From the NCBI RefSeq assembly GCF_035917335.1, contig NZ_CP109067.1:3657001-3721000 (forward strand): a DNA stretch of 64,000 bases, in the 5' to 3' direction. This DNA comes from Micromonospora sp. NBC_01813. GTDB taxonomy: Bacteria > Actinomycetota > Actinomycetes > Mycobacteriales > Micromonosporaceae. The notes below the pieces were generated by a model. The model was not told where the DNA came from. It searched no databases and saw nothing but the letters and a program-made list of their open reading frames with translations. A program made the translations under genes and the position numbers. Below are positions 16,772-26,000 of this stretch, one piece after another (positions within the stretch are counted from its first letter, which is position 1; each line of letters begins with the position of its first letter).

Positions 16772-17179
16772 CATGCCGAGGATCGCCTAGCGAAGGCACG
16801 GAACGACGAACCCGTCTGGCCTTGGATCTTCCGCTTCGATCACCATAAATTGGCATCGTTTCGAGCGCAAGCCGCAAGCAAGCTGGATCAGCCCAACCTG
16901 GCCAGCCGGGCGCTCTCTATAGCAGCGAGTGGTCCAGCTCAAAGCCCGAAGGCAAAAGCCTTATCTGACGTCCTGCGAGCAGAGATCCTGGCGAAGTCTG
17001 GACGCCTCGACGAGGCATGCAACATAGCCTGCGAGGCTTTCGACGCAGGCAAGAAGTATGAGTCAGAGAAGATCCTCCAATCAGTCTCGCGGTTCCGCGA
17101 AGCCATCGGAGGACGGGCCGGAAAGCTAACCCTCGATCTTGACGATCGACTCTATGGAAGATATCAGGAGGATCGTTAA
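16772..17179 (+). pseudogene. XRE/TPR regulator, 3' part (IS-disrupted)
   Basis: 135 codons plus stop, beginning HAEDRLAKARNDEPVWPWIF immediately after the right target duplication and in frame with the 5' part across the excised IS. The sequence is helical repeat (KLDQPNLASRALSIAASG, then SDVLRAEILAKSGRLDEACN), typical of the TPR C-terminus. There is no good start codon and ribosome site of its own at the junction, so it is probably untranslated as a separate protein. Its stop codon lies one base before the SLOG start, so the pair was an operon. Confidence 0.9.
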
Positions 17180-17180
17180 G

Positions 17181-17654
17181 TTGCGCATCGCCATCACTGG
17201 ACATCGCGGACTAAATGACGAAGTCACAGCCAAGGTCACCGAAACCTTGAACATGAGGCTTTCCGAAGTCAAGGAGGAAATCGTCGGCCTAACCTGCCTC
17301 GCCGACGGAGCCGATCAGCTCTTCGCCGAGGCGGTACTCCGGCACGGCGGTCAGCTTGAAGTCGTCGTCCCCGCCCAGGAGTACCGCGACGGACTGCCCG
17401 AGAATTCCCATTCCGCGTACGACAAGTTGATCAGTCAGGCCGCAGCTGTCCACCTCTGCGACTACCGCGTCTCCGACTCGACTGCCCACATGGCCGCAAG
17501 CGAGTTGATGGTCGACCAGGCAGATCGACTCTTCGCCGTTTGGGACGGCATGCCCGCCCGAAGCTACGGCGGCACCGCCGACGTCGTCGCCTACGCCAAG
17601 TCTCGCGGCATCCCCGTGACCGTCATCTGGCCACCCGGCGCCCACCGTGACTGA
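17181..17654 (+). CDS. SLOG-fold (YpsA/LOG-like) nucleotide-binding protein
   Basis: 157 aa from the TTG at 17181, which has AGGAGGA eight bases upstream; longer ORF versions start inside the regulator gene. The Rossmann-like SLOG pattern is clear: MRIAITGHRGL at the first strand, CLADGADQLFAEAVL, then RLFAVWDGMPARSYGGTADV and a terminal strand GIPVTVIWPPG. SLOG proteins bind or cleave nucleotide-derived ligands. It follows the XRE/TPR regulator by one base, suggesting that the pair senses a nucleotide signal; the IS insertion upstream may now block or alter its transcription. Confidence 0.82.
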   Translation: MRIAITGHRGLNDEVTAKVTETLNMRLSEVKEEIVGLTCLADGADQLFAEAVLRHGGQLEVVVPAQEYRDGLPENSHSAYDKLISQAAAVHLCDYRVSDSTAHMAASELMVDQADRLFAVWDGMPARSYGGTADVVAYAKSRGIPVTVIWPPGAHRD

Positions 17655-17659
17655 CCAAC

Positions 17660-17857
17660 CCATCGGCAACGACCCTCAGGCAACTCAACATCCTCGTCAA
17701 CGCCGCTTCGCCGGGAAAGGTCGACACCCGCCTCGCCTACGGCAAAGCCAACCACACCCCCGACGAAGCAGCCGACACCTTCACCTGGCTGGCCACAATC
17801 CCCGACGACGGACCAACCGGCCAACTATTCTACAACCGCAAAGCACTCGCCTGGTAG
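17660..17857 (+). pseudogene. C-terminal remnant of a short-chain dehydrogenase
   Basis: The frame ending at TAG 17855-17857 reads LNILVNAASPGKVDTRLAYG, then TPDEAADTFTWLATIPDDGPTGQLFYNRKALAW, which is the last third of an SDR (NAVxPGxVxTD and the WLATLPDDGPTGxFF tail). The NAD-binding GxxxGxG and YxxxK regions are absent; upstream sequence is the SLOG gene. A deletion fused the two and marks a rearrangement edge beside the restriction locus. Confidence 0.8.
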
Positions 17858-17881
17858 CACGTTGCCGACTATAGATAGGCG

Positions 17882-20083
17882 CTAAACTGCGGCGTCTAGT
17901 ACTCCACTTTCCAGGGCAGCAGCCCGAATCTCGGCAAGATTTACAGGACGACCCTCACGAATTGCGCGCCAGACGGCCCAACCGTTGACCGCCCCCCTGC
18001 CGATCACAGTAGCAGCTGCCGGGGATGGCGAGTTAAAACACTCACCAGTTGGCAGCCCAACCTGTCCAGCCGTTGTTACCTCAGCCACATACTGAATACC
18101 TTTGTATCGCAGATGAATTTGTTCGCCTGCACGCAGGAAACCTACTTGCACCAATGACGCGACCGTGACTCCCGAGTAATGGGCTCTTGTCCGACTGACA
18201 ACAGAGACAGAGTCCCCAGACTTATTGGTTGATTCGGAACCAGTAATTCCAAGATCAACTGGATTCCAGACAAGTTCAAACAGGCGAAAGTACAGGCTTT
18301 GCCTCGTCTCGATAGCCTGCAAGTCAAATTGACCAAAAGGGCGAAAGACTTTTTGCAGAGAGTGTTTACGTACGACTCCTTCAGTGAAGGGCCTGTTTCG
18401 TTCATGCGTCGCTTTGTGCAAAGAAGCAGCAAGATGGTTGGTACTGCGGTACCACTCGATCTTTTTCTCATAAGGCGCATCCTGATAGCTCGCATTGTGC
18501 GACTTGCGCAACAACAGCAATGCGCCAAATCTGTTTCGATAGATTCGGAAGTCAGATTCGGTTCGCACAAGAGCCTGGTATCTGACAAATTTGTCGGCCC
18601 ATATATGCTCAATCTCGTAGGGCGCGGACCTATCAAGATATGACGCAATCTCATTCGGCTTGCCGCACTCAACCTCCACAAAAGCAGTTATCCTGGCTAG
18701 CAGGTATCGAACGTGGGATCGGTTATCCGGTCGAAGACCATAGGTTCTAAGGGCCGAGAAGTCGAGATCTGCGATTAGTGGGTGTCGCCCAAGGAAAGCA
18801 GTCACTTCATCGACATACTGGCATGCCCGCAGGCCAACAATAATGTCAAATAGCGTAGCATTGAAGGCCGAGGATTTCATCACGGAATTATTCACGATCG
18901 ACTGGGCGAATATTAGATCAAGGAAGCCGCCGACAACCTTGCACTTTGCACGAAATTGTGCATCAGTATCAGCTGGATCGAATGCAGCCATCAAGAACGG
19001 CATTTGGTCGATCTCGTTATACGAGTTGTAGTAAATATGCTCCAGGTCGGGGTCGAACCTCTCACAGGCAGCCCGCACCGTCTTGTAACGCTTAACGAGT
19101 CGCATCAAGTCGTGCTCAATGAATCGGGCATAATCAGCCGGGTTGCACAGGCCCATCTTTCCTGCTGCGTTCTCCTGAACCCATCCATGGAAAGAAACTA
19201 TGACATTCTCGGCATCTTTGTATTCGCTTGCATACCTACCGATCAACAGCACTTGAACAAAATCGGCCATACCAATACTATCCAGTTGATGCACCTCTGC
19301 CACGACGTTTCGCCAAGCCTCCCCCAGCCGGCCGAGGTTGTCGCTGTTCTTGGCCTTTCTAAGGAGGTAGCTTTTTAACAGATCGGCGGGACTCAACTGC
19401 ATCCCGCGATCGTTCATCGTCTCAAATATCTCCCACCCCTGCCGACGATCGACAGCATTGATTCCCACCAAGCAAACCCGATGCATCAACCAGTGAATGA
19501 ATAGCGGAAGAGCCTCATCGCGAACGTGTTCCGGGACGAAGTCGATGATATCGCCATATCTCTGGCTTAGATTATAGACAGAAGGTGTCGCGTCAGTCGG
19601 AACTTCGTAATCATCGCCTTCGTAAATAGCATCAAGTAGCGGCTTACGCTCATCAGATCGGATAGTGTACGAGCGCTCGCCATACAGGTAGCCAGCAACC
19701 AACGGCTCAATCGCCTCGGCATCTCTCTCATAGTCGTCAATCTTGCTATCGATCGCAATCCTGCGCAATTGAATTAAGATAAGATGGAGGGTGGAAACCC
19801 GCTGTTGGCCATCCACCAGCGACTGCAAGCCGTCATCGTCATAGTAAACGAAAGGCCCGAGGAAATATGCGCCGTAGTGGCGTACAGATTTCCGCTCATC
19901 GCCCGGCTTCCAATCAGCAAGAAAATGGCGAGTAAGATCAGTAACGAGCGCACCAACCTCCTTTCTGCCCCAGCTATACTCGCGTTGGTAAGGGTCAAGC
20001 TTGAACTGAAATCGCGAGAAGAGCTGTTGAACCGTAAGCCCTTCGCCACCAATGGGCGCCGTTGCCATCAGCAGTGAAGCCAT
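17882..20083 (-). CDS. DUF262-DUF1524 nuclease with RAMA-like C-terminus (GmrSD-like)
   Basis: About 733 aa from the ATG at 20083; GTG 20098 or ATG 20068 are alternatives. The DUF262 part has DPYQREYSWG and the ParB-like LVDGQQRVSTL. The DUF1524 part near residues 485-540 has an HNH-type centre (YEIEHIWADKF, then YRNRFGALLLLRKSHNASYQ). The last 100 residues (VASLVQVGFLRAGEQIHLRY, CFNSPSPAAATVI, NGWAVW) resemble the RAMA domain of restriction proteins. GmrSD-type proteins cut modified phage DNA. It lies 60 bases after hsdM, and base composition is visibly lower in GC than its neighbours, suggesting acquisition. Confidence 0.85.
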   Translation of the reverse strand: MASLLMATAPIGGEGLTVQQLFSRFQFKLDPYQREYSWGRKEVGALVTDLTRHFLADWKPGDERKSVRHYGAYFLGPFVYYDDDGLQSLVDGQQRVSTLHLILIQLRRIAIDSKIDDYERDAEAIEPLVAGYLYGERSYTIRSDERKPLLDAIYEGDDYEVPTDATPSVYNLSQRYGDIIDFVPEHVRDEALPLFIHWLMHRVCLVGINAVDRRQGWEIFETMNDRGMQLSPADLLKSYLLRKAKNSDNLGRLGEAWRNVVAEVHQLDSIGMADFVQVLLIGRYASEYKDAENVIVSFHGWVQENAAGKMGLCNPADYARFIEHDLMRLVKRYKTVRAACERFDPDLEHIYYNSYNEIDQMPFLMAAFDPADTDAQFRAKCKVVGGFLDLIFAQSIVNNSVMKSSAFNATLFDIIVGLRACQYVDEVTAFLGRHPLIADLDFSALRTYGLRPDNRSHVRYLLARITAFVEVECGKPNEIASYLDRSAPYEIEHIWADKFVRYQALVRTESDFRIYRNRFGALLLLRKSHNASYQDAPYEKKIEWYRSTNHLAASLHKATHERNRPFTEGVVRKHSLQKVFRPFGQFDLQAIETRQSLYFRLFELVWNPVDLGITGSESTNKSGDSVSVVSRTRAHYSGVTVASLVQVGFLRAGEQIHLRYKGIQYVAEVTTAGQVGLPTGECFNSPSPAAATVIGRGAVNGWAVWRAIREGRPVNLAEIRAAALESGVLDAAV

Positions 20084-20145
20084 TTCATTCCGACACACCT
20101 CGCCAAGTAATATTTCGAGCCGAAATTTCTCTTACAGAATGCCAC

Positions 20146-21633
20146 TTACTCGACACCTCTTATTCTCATGTCATCGGCGATGGCCGCGAACTCGCGTAGG
20201 GCGGCTTGTAGGTCTTCGACGATCTCCTGGGCGATAACCTCGGGGGGCAGCAGCGCGTCGGCGTCCTCCAGCGAGGCGTCCTTCAGCCAGGTGATGTCCA
20301 GGTTGACCTTGTCCCGGCTCAGCAACTCGTCGTAGTCGTACGCCCGGAACCGCTCGCTCTCCACCCGCTCGGCCCGGTCCTTGCCCGGCAGGTAGCAGTC
20401 GACGAACTCCTGCAGATGCTCCCGCCGCAGCGGGTTCTGCTTGAGCGTGAAGTGCTGGTTGGTGCGGAAGTCGTACACCCAAAGCTTGGTGGTCCACGGC
20501 TCCTCGCGGGCGCGCTTGCGCTCGAAGAACAGGACGTTGGCCTTGACCCCACCGGCGTAGAAGATGCCGGTCGGCAGCCGCAGCATGGTGTGCAGGTCGT
20601 ACTGCTTGAGCAGCCGCCGCCGGATCGTCTCCCCTGCCCCACCCTCGAAGAGCACGTTGTCAGGCAGGACTACCGCGGCCCGCCCGTCGATCTCCAGCAT
20701 CGAGGCGATGTGCTGCACGAAGTTGAGCTGCTTGTTCGACGTCGTCGCCCAGAAGTCGGCGCGTTCGATCTCCCGCTCCTCGCGGCTCGCCCGCCCGTCC
20801 TCGCCGATCATGCGGATCGACGAGCTACGCCCGAACGGTGGGTTGGCCAGCACCAGGCTGACCTTGCCGTCCGGCTCCCGCCCGAGCGAATCCCGGACGT
20901 CGATCAGCGACGGGCCGCTCGGCGTACCGATGCCGTGCAGCAGCATGTTCATGGCCGCGAGCCGCGCGGTGCCGTCGACCAGCTCGGTGCCGGTGATCCC
21001 GCCGTTGGCGAGGTGCCGGGCCTGGTCGCGGGTCAGGCTGTCGCCGTGGTGCCGCTGGATATGGTCGTACGCCGACAGCAGGAACCCGCCGGTGCCGCAT
21101 GCCGGGTCGGTGATCGTGTCGCCCGGGGTCGGTTGCACGCAGTCGACGATCGCCTCGATCAGCGCACGCGGCGTGAAGTACTGCCCGGCACCCGACTTGG
21201 CGTCCTCCGCGCCCTTGGCCAGCAGTTCCTCGTAGGCGTCGCCCTTGACGTCGACGCCAGCCTGCGACCACTGCTCCTTGTCGATCAGGTCGACGATCAG
21301 CTTCTTGAGCTTCGCCGGGTCCTGGATCTTGTTCTGCGCCTTGCGGAAGATCGTGCCGAGCGTGCCGGACTCCTGCCCGAGCCCGCGCAGGATGTTGCGG
21401 TACTGCACCTCCAGCCGGACACCGTCGCTGTCGAGCAGCGTCTGCCAGCTCAGGTCCGCCGGCACGATCTGCTCCGCCTTGAGCGCACGGTTGGCCCGCT
21501 CGTGGGCCATCTTCAGGAACAGCAGGTACGTCAACTGCTCCACGTAGTCGATCGTGGAAACCCCGTCGTCGCGCAGCACGTCGCAGTAGTTCCACAGCTT
21601 CTGCACCAGCCGGCGCGAATCCACGTTGCTCAA
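20146..21633 (-). CDS. hsdM: Type I restriction-modification system methyltransferase subunit HsdM
   Basis: 495 aa from a TTG at 21633 that overlaps the hsdS stop (TTGA). N-terminal HsdM helices (RRLVQKLWNYCDVLRDDGVS) precede the N6-adenine methylase core: GQYFTPRALIEAIVDCVQP, the SAM-binding DPACGTGGFLLSAYD and the catalytic NPPFG. The length is normal. It forms the methylation core with HsdS and the full restriction complex with HsdR, all in one leftward operon. The DUF262 gene follows, making a fourth operon member. Confidence 0.95.
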   Translation of the reverse strand: MSNVDSRRLVQKLWNYCDVLRDDGVSTIDYVEQLTYLLFLKMAHERANRALKAEQIVPADLSWQTLLDSDGVRLEVQYRNILRGLGQESGTLGTIFRKAQNKIQDPAKLKKLIVDLIDKEQWSQAGVDVKGDAYEELLAKGAEDAKSGAGQYFTPRALIEAIVDCVQPTPGDTITDPACGTGGFLLSAYDHIQRHHGDSLTRDQARHLANGGITGTELVDGTARLAAMNMLLHGIGTPSGPSLIDVRDSLGREPDGKVSLVLANPPFGRSSSIRMIGEDGRASREEREIERADFWATTSNKQLNFVQHIASMLEIDGRAAVVLPDNVLFEGGAGETIRRRLLKQYDLHTMLRLPTGIFYAGGVKANVLFFERKRAREEPWTTKLWVYDFRTNQHFTLKQNPLRREHLQEFVDCYLPGKDRAERVESERFRAYDYDELLSRDKVNLDITWLKDASLEDADALLPPEVIAQEIVEDLQAALREFAAIADDMRIRGVE

Positions 21634-23027
21634 AGCGGCAACTCTCCCTGCTGAAAATCGGTCCCAATCGCCCTGGTCGCGGGCGCTGCCAGTTCCTTGG
21701 CCGCACGCCGACCCCGCTGCTTCGGCACCACCCGCTGCGCCCGGATGCGCGCCAGCAACTCCGACGCCGGCTCATCCGCCGAATCCTGCTCCACCAACCG
21801 CCCCGCAAACGCCTCCACCAGCAACGCCTCACGAAGCTGCCCAGCCCTCACCTTCGCGAGCTGGACCGAGTCCGCCAGCCGAGCCAGCCCATCCAGCCGC
21901 TCCTTGGTCTGCGCGACAATCGCCCGCTGCTCCTCTATCGGTGGCACGGGGAATTCGACTTCCTTAAAGCGACTTGCGGACAGGTGGGCGATGTTCGTAG
22001 TAATTCGCACTTCCTTCATGAAACGCCCTGCGTGCATGTGCCTGCGAAACACCAGCAGCGCCCACGCAGGATCGATACCCTCGTGTGCCCTGAACCGCAG
22101 CAGACTGTTGGTGAAGGCCATTTCCGCTGGCTCACCCTGGTACACGGCGGGTCGCCCGAGGTACTCCGGGCTCTGCCCCTCGTTCAGCAGGATGTCGCCA
22201 GGCGTCAGCCGGAAACGCTCAAACACCTCGGGCGGAAAGTCCATCTGCATGACATCGCGCAGATCGATTCGATCCTCGAAAACGTTGGCCACTCGCAGGT
22301 ACGGCCGCATGTTCGGCCCGGTGTGCCAGTCTGGATGGCGTTGCCGTCCGAGGTCCACCTTGCCGGCCTGGCCGACCGTCAGCACTCGCCATCCAGGCCT
22401 GCCAGTCGCCGGCACCGACTCAACCAACACCCGCTTCGAAAGCAGCTTCAGCCGAACACCGCTTGCCAACACATTCTCTGTAGCTGCACTGACATGCGAG
22501 AGCAGACTCTCGATCTTCGTGACGATGCGGCGCTGCTCGGCGAGTGGTGGGACTGGGATGTCCATCTCCAGCAGGGCCTGTTGGGAGATGTTCCGCATTG
22601 ACTCCTGCTGGCCGGTTGACCGCTGAGAGATCTGGCGTCGGATGCTCGGCGAGGACAGTGCGTGGAGCAGCCACTTCCGGTCGATCTCGTTAGCGACTAC
22701 CAGGCGGAGGCTCTTGTCGCTGAGCAGCAGTCGCGGTCGGCAGCTGTGCACGAGCACCGGCGCTCCCACGTACTCCACGGTGTTTGCTCGGCTGACGAGC
22801 AGGTCTCCCGGCGCGATCTCGTGGCGTGGGTCGATCCCCCGGCCATCGGGCACGGCCTTGTTCTCCGACTCACGGAACTCTCCCCAGGTCATCGCGCTGA
22901 CCTTGATGACGCCCCACTCGTCGTCCCGTGCCGGCCGAGGCTCGCAGGTGAACGACTTGCCTGCCTCGATCCGGGTGACGATGTCCCGCAGCTTTGCCCA
23001 TTCCCAGCCTGAGGGGAGGTCGCTCAT
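21630..23027 (-). CDS. hsdS: Type I restriction-modification specificity subunit HsdS
   Basis: 465 aa from the ATG at 23027 (MSDLPSGWEWAKLRDIV), overlapping the hsdR stop by 4 bases. Two target-recognition domains are each followed by a conserved helical spacer: PVPPLAEQRRIVTKIESLLS near the middle and PVPPIEEQRAIVAQTKERLD near the end, followed by a long Leu/Arg-rich helix. Two halves imply a bipartite target sequence that cannot be predicted here. The C-terminal tail (PKQRGRRAAKELAAP) is basic. A much longer open frame extending upstream is only an antisense-like overlap with hsdR. Confidence 0.94.
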   Translation of the reverse strand: MSDLPSGWEWAKLRDIVTRIEAGKSFTCEPRPARDDEWGVIKVSAMTWGEFRESENKAVPDGRGIDPRHEIAPGDLLVSRANTVEYVGAPVLVHSCRPRLLLSDKSLRLVVANEIDRKWLLHALSSPSIRRQISQRSTGQQESMRNISQQALLEMDIPVPPLAEQRRIVTKIESLLSHVSAATENVLASGVRLKLLSKRVLVESVPATGRPGWRVLTVGQAGKVDLGRQRHPDWHTGPNMRPYLRVANVFEDRIDLRDVMQMDFPPEVFERFRLTPGDILLNEGQSPEYLGRPAVYQGEPAEMAFTNSLLRFRAHEGIDPAWALLVFRRHMHAGRFMKEVRITTNIAHLSASRFKEVEFPVPPIEEQRAIVAQTKERLDGLARLADSVQLAKVRAGQLREALLVEAFAGRLVEQDSADEPASELLARIRAQRVVPKQRGRRAAKELAAPATRAIGTDFQQGELPL

Positions 23028-26000
23028 GCCGCCAGTTCCTGGTTGAGTTCGGTGATGAGGGGTTCGGCGCGGTCGTTGCCGAAGGCTCGGACGTACCCGT
23101 CGATGCCGCCGCGTTCGGTGAACGGGGCGCCGTCCAGGTCGTCGGGGGTGACGGCAACGCTTGCCGCTATCACGTTCTTGATCCTTTCCAGCCACCAGAC
23201 TTGCTCGGGGGTGAAGGTGGTGCCGGCCTGCTCCTGGCGGAGCAGCCATCCTTGGAAGCGTTCTTCGACGACCGTCCGATAAGGGCGCAGCTCCTGGTCG
23301 AGGTCGAGTTCGTAGCGGATCAGGGTGATCAGGTCGGTGACGCCCCGGTCGCCGGGGGCTTCGGCGGTGCGGCCGAGCAGCACGTACGCCTCCCACAGCC
23401 GGTCCGGGGTCCAGGCCTGCGGGGGTCGGGCGATCCGCGCCGCCAACTCTTTGAGCTGGTCGAAGTCGACCCGGCCTTTGCCGTCGAAGAAGACCTGCAA
23501 CGCGGTGATCTCGTCGCGGTGTTCCTCCAGGTACGCGTGCCAGCTGTGGACGACCTTTTGAGCACGTTCGGCGGCCGGCACCCCGGCGGCCGAGACCAGC
23601 CGGTCGGCGTTGACCTCGTCGATGGTGATGTCGTGGGCGCGGCGGATCTCCAGGATGCGTTGCCGCAGCTCCGGTGCGGCGGCGAGCGGCCGGAGGGCTT
23701 CGGCGAGCAGGTCGCGGACCGCGTCGGGGCCGGCGGCATGCGCGGGGATGAGCGCTTCGGGGGCGACGGCGTCGGTGAGCCGGCGGGCGATGGCGGCCAG
23801 GGGTTGGCCGTCGGCGAGGTCGGTCAGCTCGGCGCGTTCGTCGTCGGTGAGTTGGCGGTCGAGCCGGGCCAGTCGGGCGGCCAGGGTCGCCACCTCGTCG
23901 GCGTCGGCGGTGAGGGTGCCGGCTTTGCCGAGCAGTTCCTTCAGCGAGATCTGTGCTTCGGTGCGCCGGTGCAGCGGCACCGCCTCGTCCAACTCCTGTT
24001 CGGTGACGCCGACCGCGTCGACGATGACGAACCGGTCCTTGACTTTGGCGTCCGGGGTGACGGATTGGAAGTCGGCGGGGTCGATGGTGCGGGCGCCCCG
24101 GCCTTTCATCTGCTCGAAGTAGGTGGCGGTGCGCACCGGGCGCAGGAAGAAGACGCATTCGAGCGGCCGTACGTCGGTGCCGGTCGCGATCATGTCGACG
24201 GTGACGGCGATCCGCAGCTCCGGGCTGTTGCGTAGCGCCTGGATCAGCTCGTCGGGGTTGTCGCCGTTGCGCCGCGACGCGTACGTGATCTTGGTGGCGA
24301 AGTCGTTGCCGCGGCCGAAGATGTCGCGGACCATTTTGACGATCTCCTCGGCGTGGTTGTCGTCCACCGCGAAGATCAACGTCTTGGGTACGGTCGTGCG
24401 GCCGGGGAAGATCTCGGTGAAGAGTCGATCCCGGAAGGTCTCCAGCACCAGTTTCAGCTGCCCCTTGGAGATCACCGACCGGCCGAGGTCCTTCGCGGCG
24501 TAGCTGAAGTCCTCCTCCAGCTCCTGGTAGCGCTCGGCGCGGGTCCGCCGGTCGCGCAGCGGCACCACCGTCTTCGCCTCGATGGTCGCCCCGGCGTCGC
24601 TGATCTCGGTGCGGATCCGGTAGACGTCGAAGCCGACGTTGACCCCGTCGGCGACCGCCTGCTCGTAGGTGTACTCCGAGACCAAATTTTGCTGGAAGAA
24701 GCCGAGGGTCTGCTTCACCGGCGTGGCGGTCAGCCCGACCATGAACGCGTCGAAATACTCGAGCACCGCCCGCCACTTGCCGTAGATCGACCGGTGGCAT
24801 TCGTCCACGATGATCAGATCAAAAGCTTCCGGTGGGATAGCCGGGTTGTAGGCGACCTGCGCCGGTTCGTCCAGGTCATAGCTGTCGTATGCCTGGTCGT
24901 CGACGTCGACGTCCGGCAACTCCCGGCCGGCCAGCGCGCCGTACAGCCGCTGGATCGTGGAGATCACCACCGCCGACGAGTCGAGCATGCCCGCCCCGGC
25001 CAGCCGGTCCACGTTGTACAGCTCGGTGAACTTGCGCCCATCCCCCGGCGCGGCGAACCCGGCGTACTCGCGCAGCGTCTGCCGGCCCAGGTTGTTGCGG
25101 TCGACCAGGAACAGAATGCGGGTCGCCTTGGCGTGCCGCAGCAGCCGATAACTGCTGGTCACCGCCGTGTACGTCTTTCCGGCACCAGTAGCCATCTGGA
25201 TCAGTGACCGGGGGCGGTCGGCCGCCAGCGCGCCTTCGAGGCCGCGTACCGCGTCGATCTGAGCCTGCCGCAGCCCGTCCTCCGCAAGTGGCGGCAGTTG
25301 CCGCAGCCGGGCCCGCAGCGTCGGTGCCGCCGGGTCGTCGGCCGCCTCCCGCATCCACCGCGCGAGCGTCTCCGGCCGGTGAAAAGCAAAAACCTCCCGG
25401 GTACGCGGCTGCGGGTCCAACCCGTTGACGAACGCCGTCTCGGTGCCGGTGGCGACGTAGCCGAACGGCAGCGGCGCGTCCCGCCGCCAGGCCGACATCC
25501 GCTGCGCGGCGGTCAGCCCGCGCAGGTAGCGGTCCAGCTGCGCCTCCGCGCCACGCGGCGCGGTCCCCTCCCGCTTGGCTTCGATCACCCCGACCAACTT
25601 CTGCTGTACGTAGAGCAGGTAGTCGGCCCGCCCGGTGGCCAGAGTCACCTCCCGTACGGCGACACCGGTCCCCGCGTACAGATTGATCTGGGTTTCGTCC
25701 TGGACCTGCCAGCCGGCGGCGGTGAGCTGCCGGTCGATCTCGGCCCGGGTCTGCACCTCGTTGAGCGGCTCGGCCGACGCGCGCCGGGCGCGGCTGATGA
25801 ACGCCTCGCGCTTGGCCGCCGACACCTTGACCGGTTCGCGGGCGGCGAACTCCGCGCTGGCCGCCGTCATCTGCGGCTCCAGGTCGGCGACCAGCTCGGC
25901 GGCGACCGTACGGCGGGCCGCCGACTCGGTGACCGCCCGGTCGGCCGCGGCCTCGGCGACGACGCGGGCCGCCGCCACCGACGGCTCCCCGTCGAGCAGC

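Noticed and set aside
17647-17874. 75-codon ORF after the SLOG gene
   Set aside because: Arg/Pro/His-rich and in a different frame from the recognisable SDR remnant.
23028-24800. Long open frame continuing hsdS upstream for nearly 600 codons
   Set aside because: Very Arg/Pro/Gly-rich, overlaps hsdR coding sequence in another frame and has no family resemblance; the real hsdS begins at MSDLPSGWEW at 23027.
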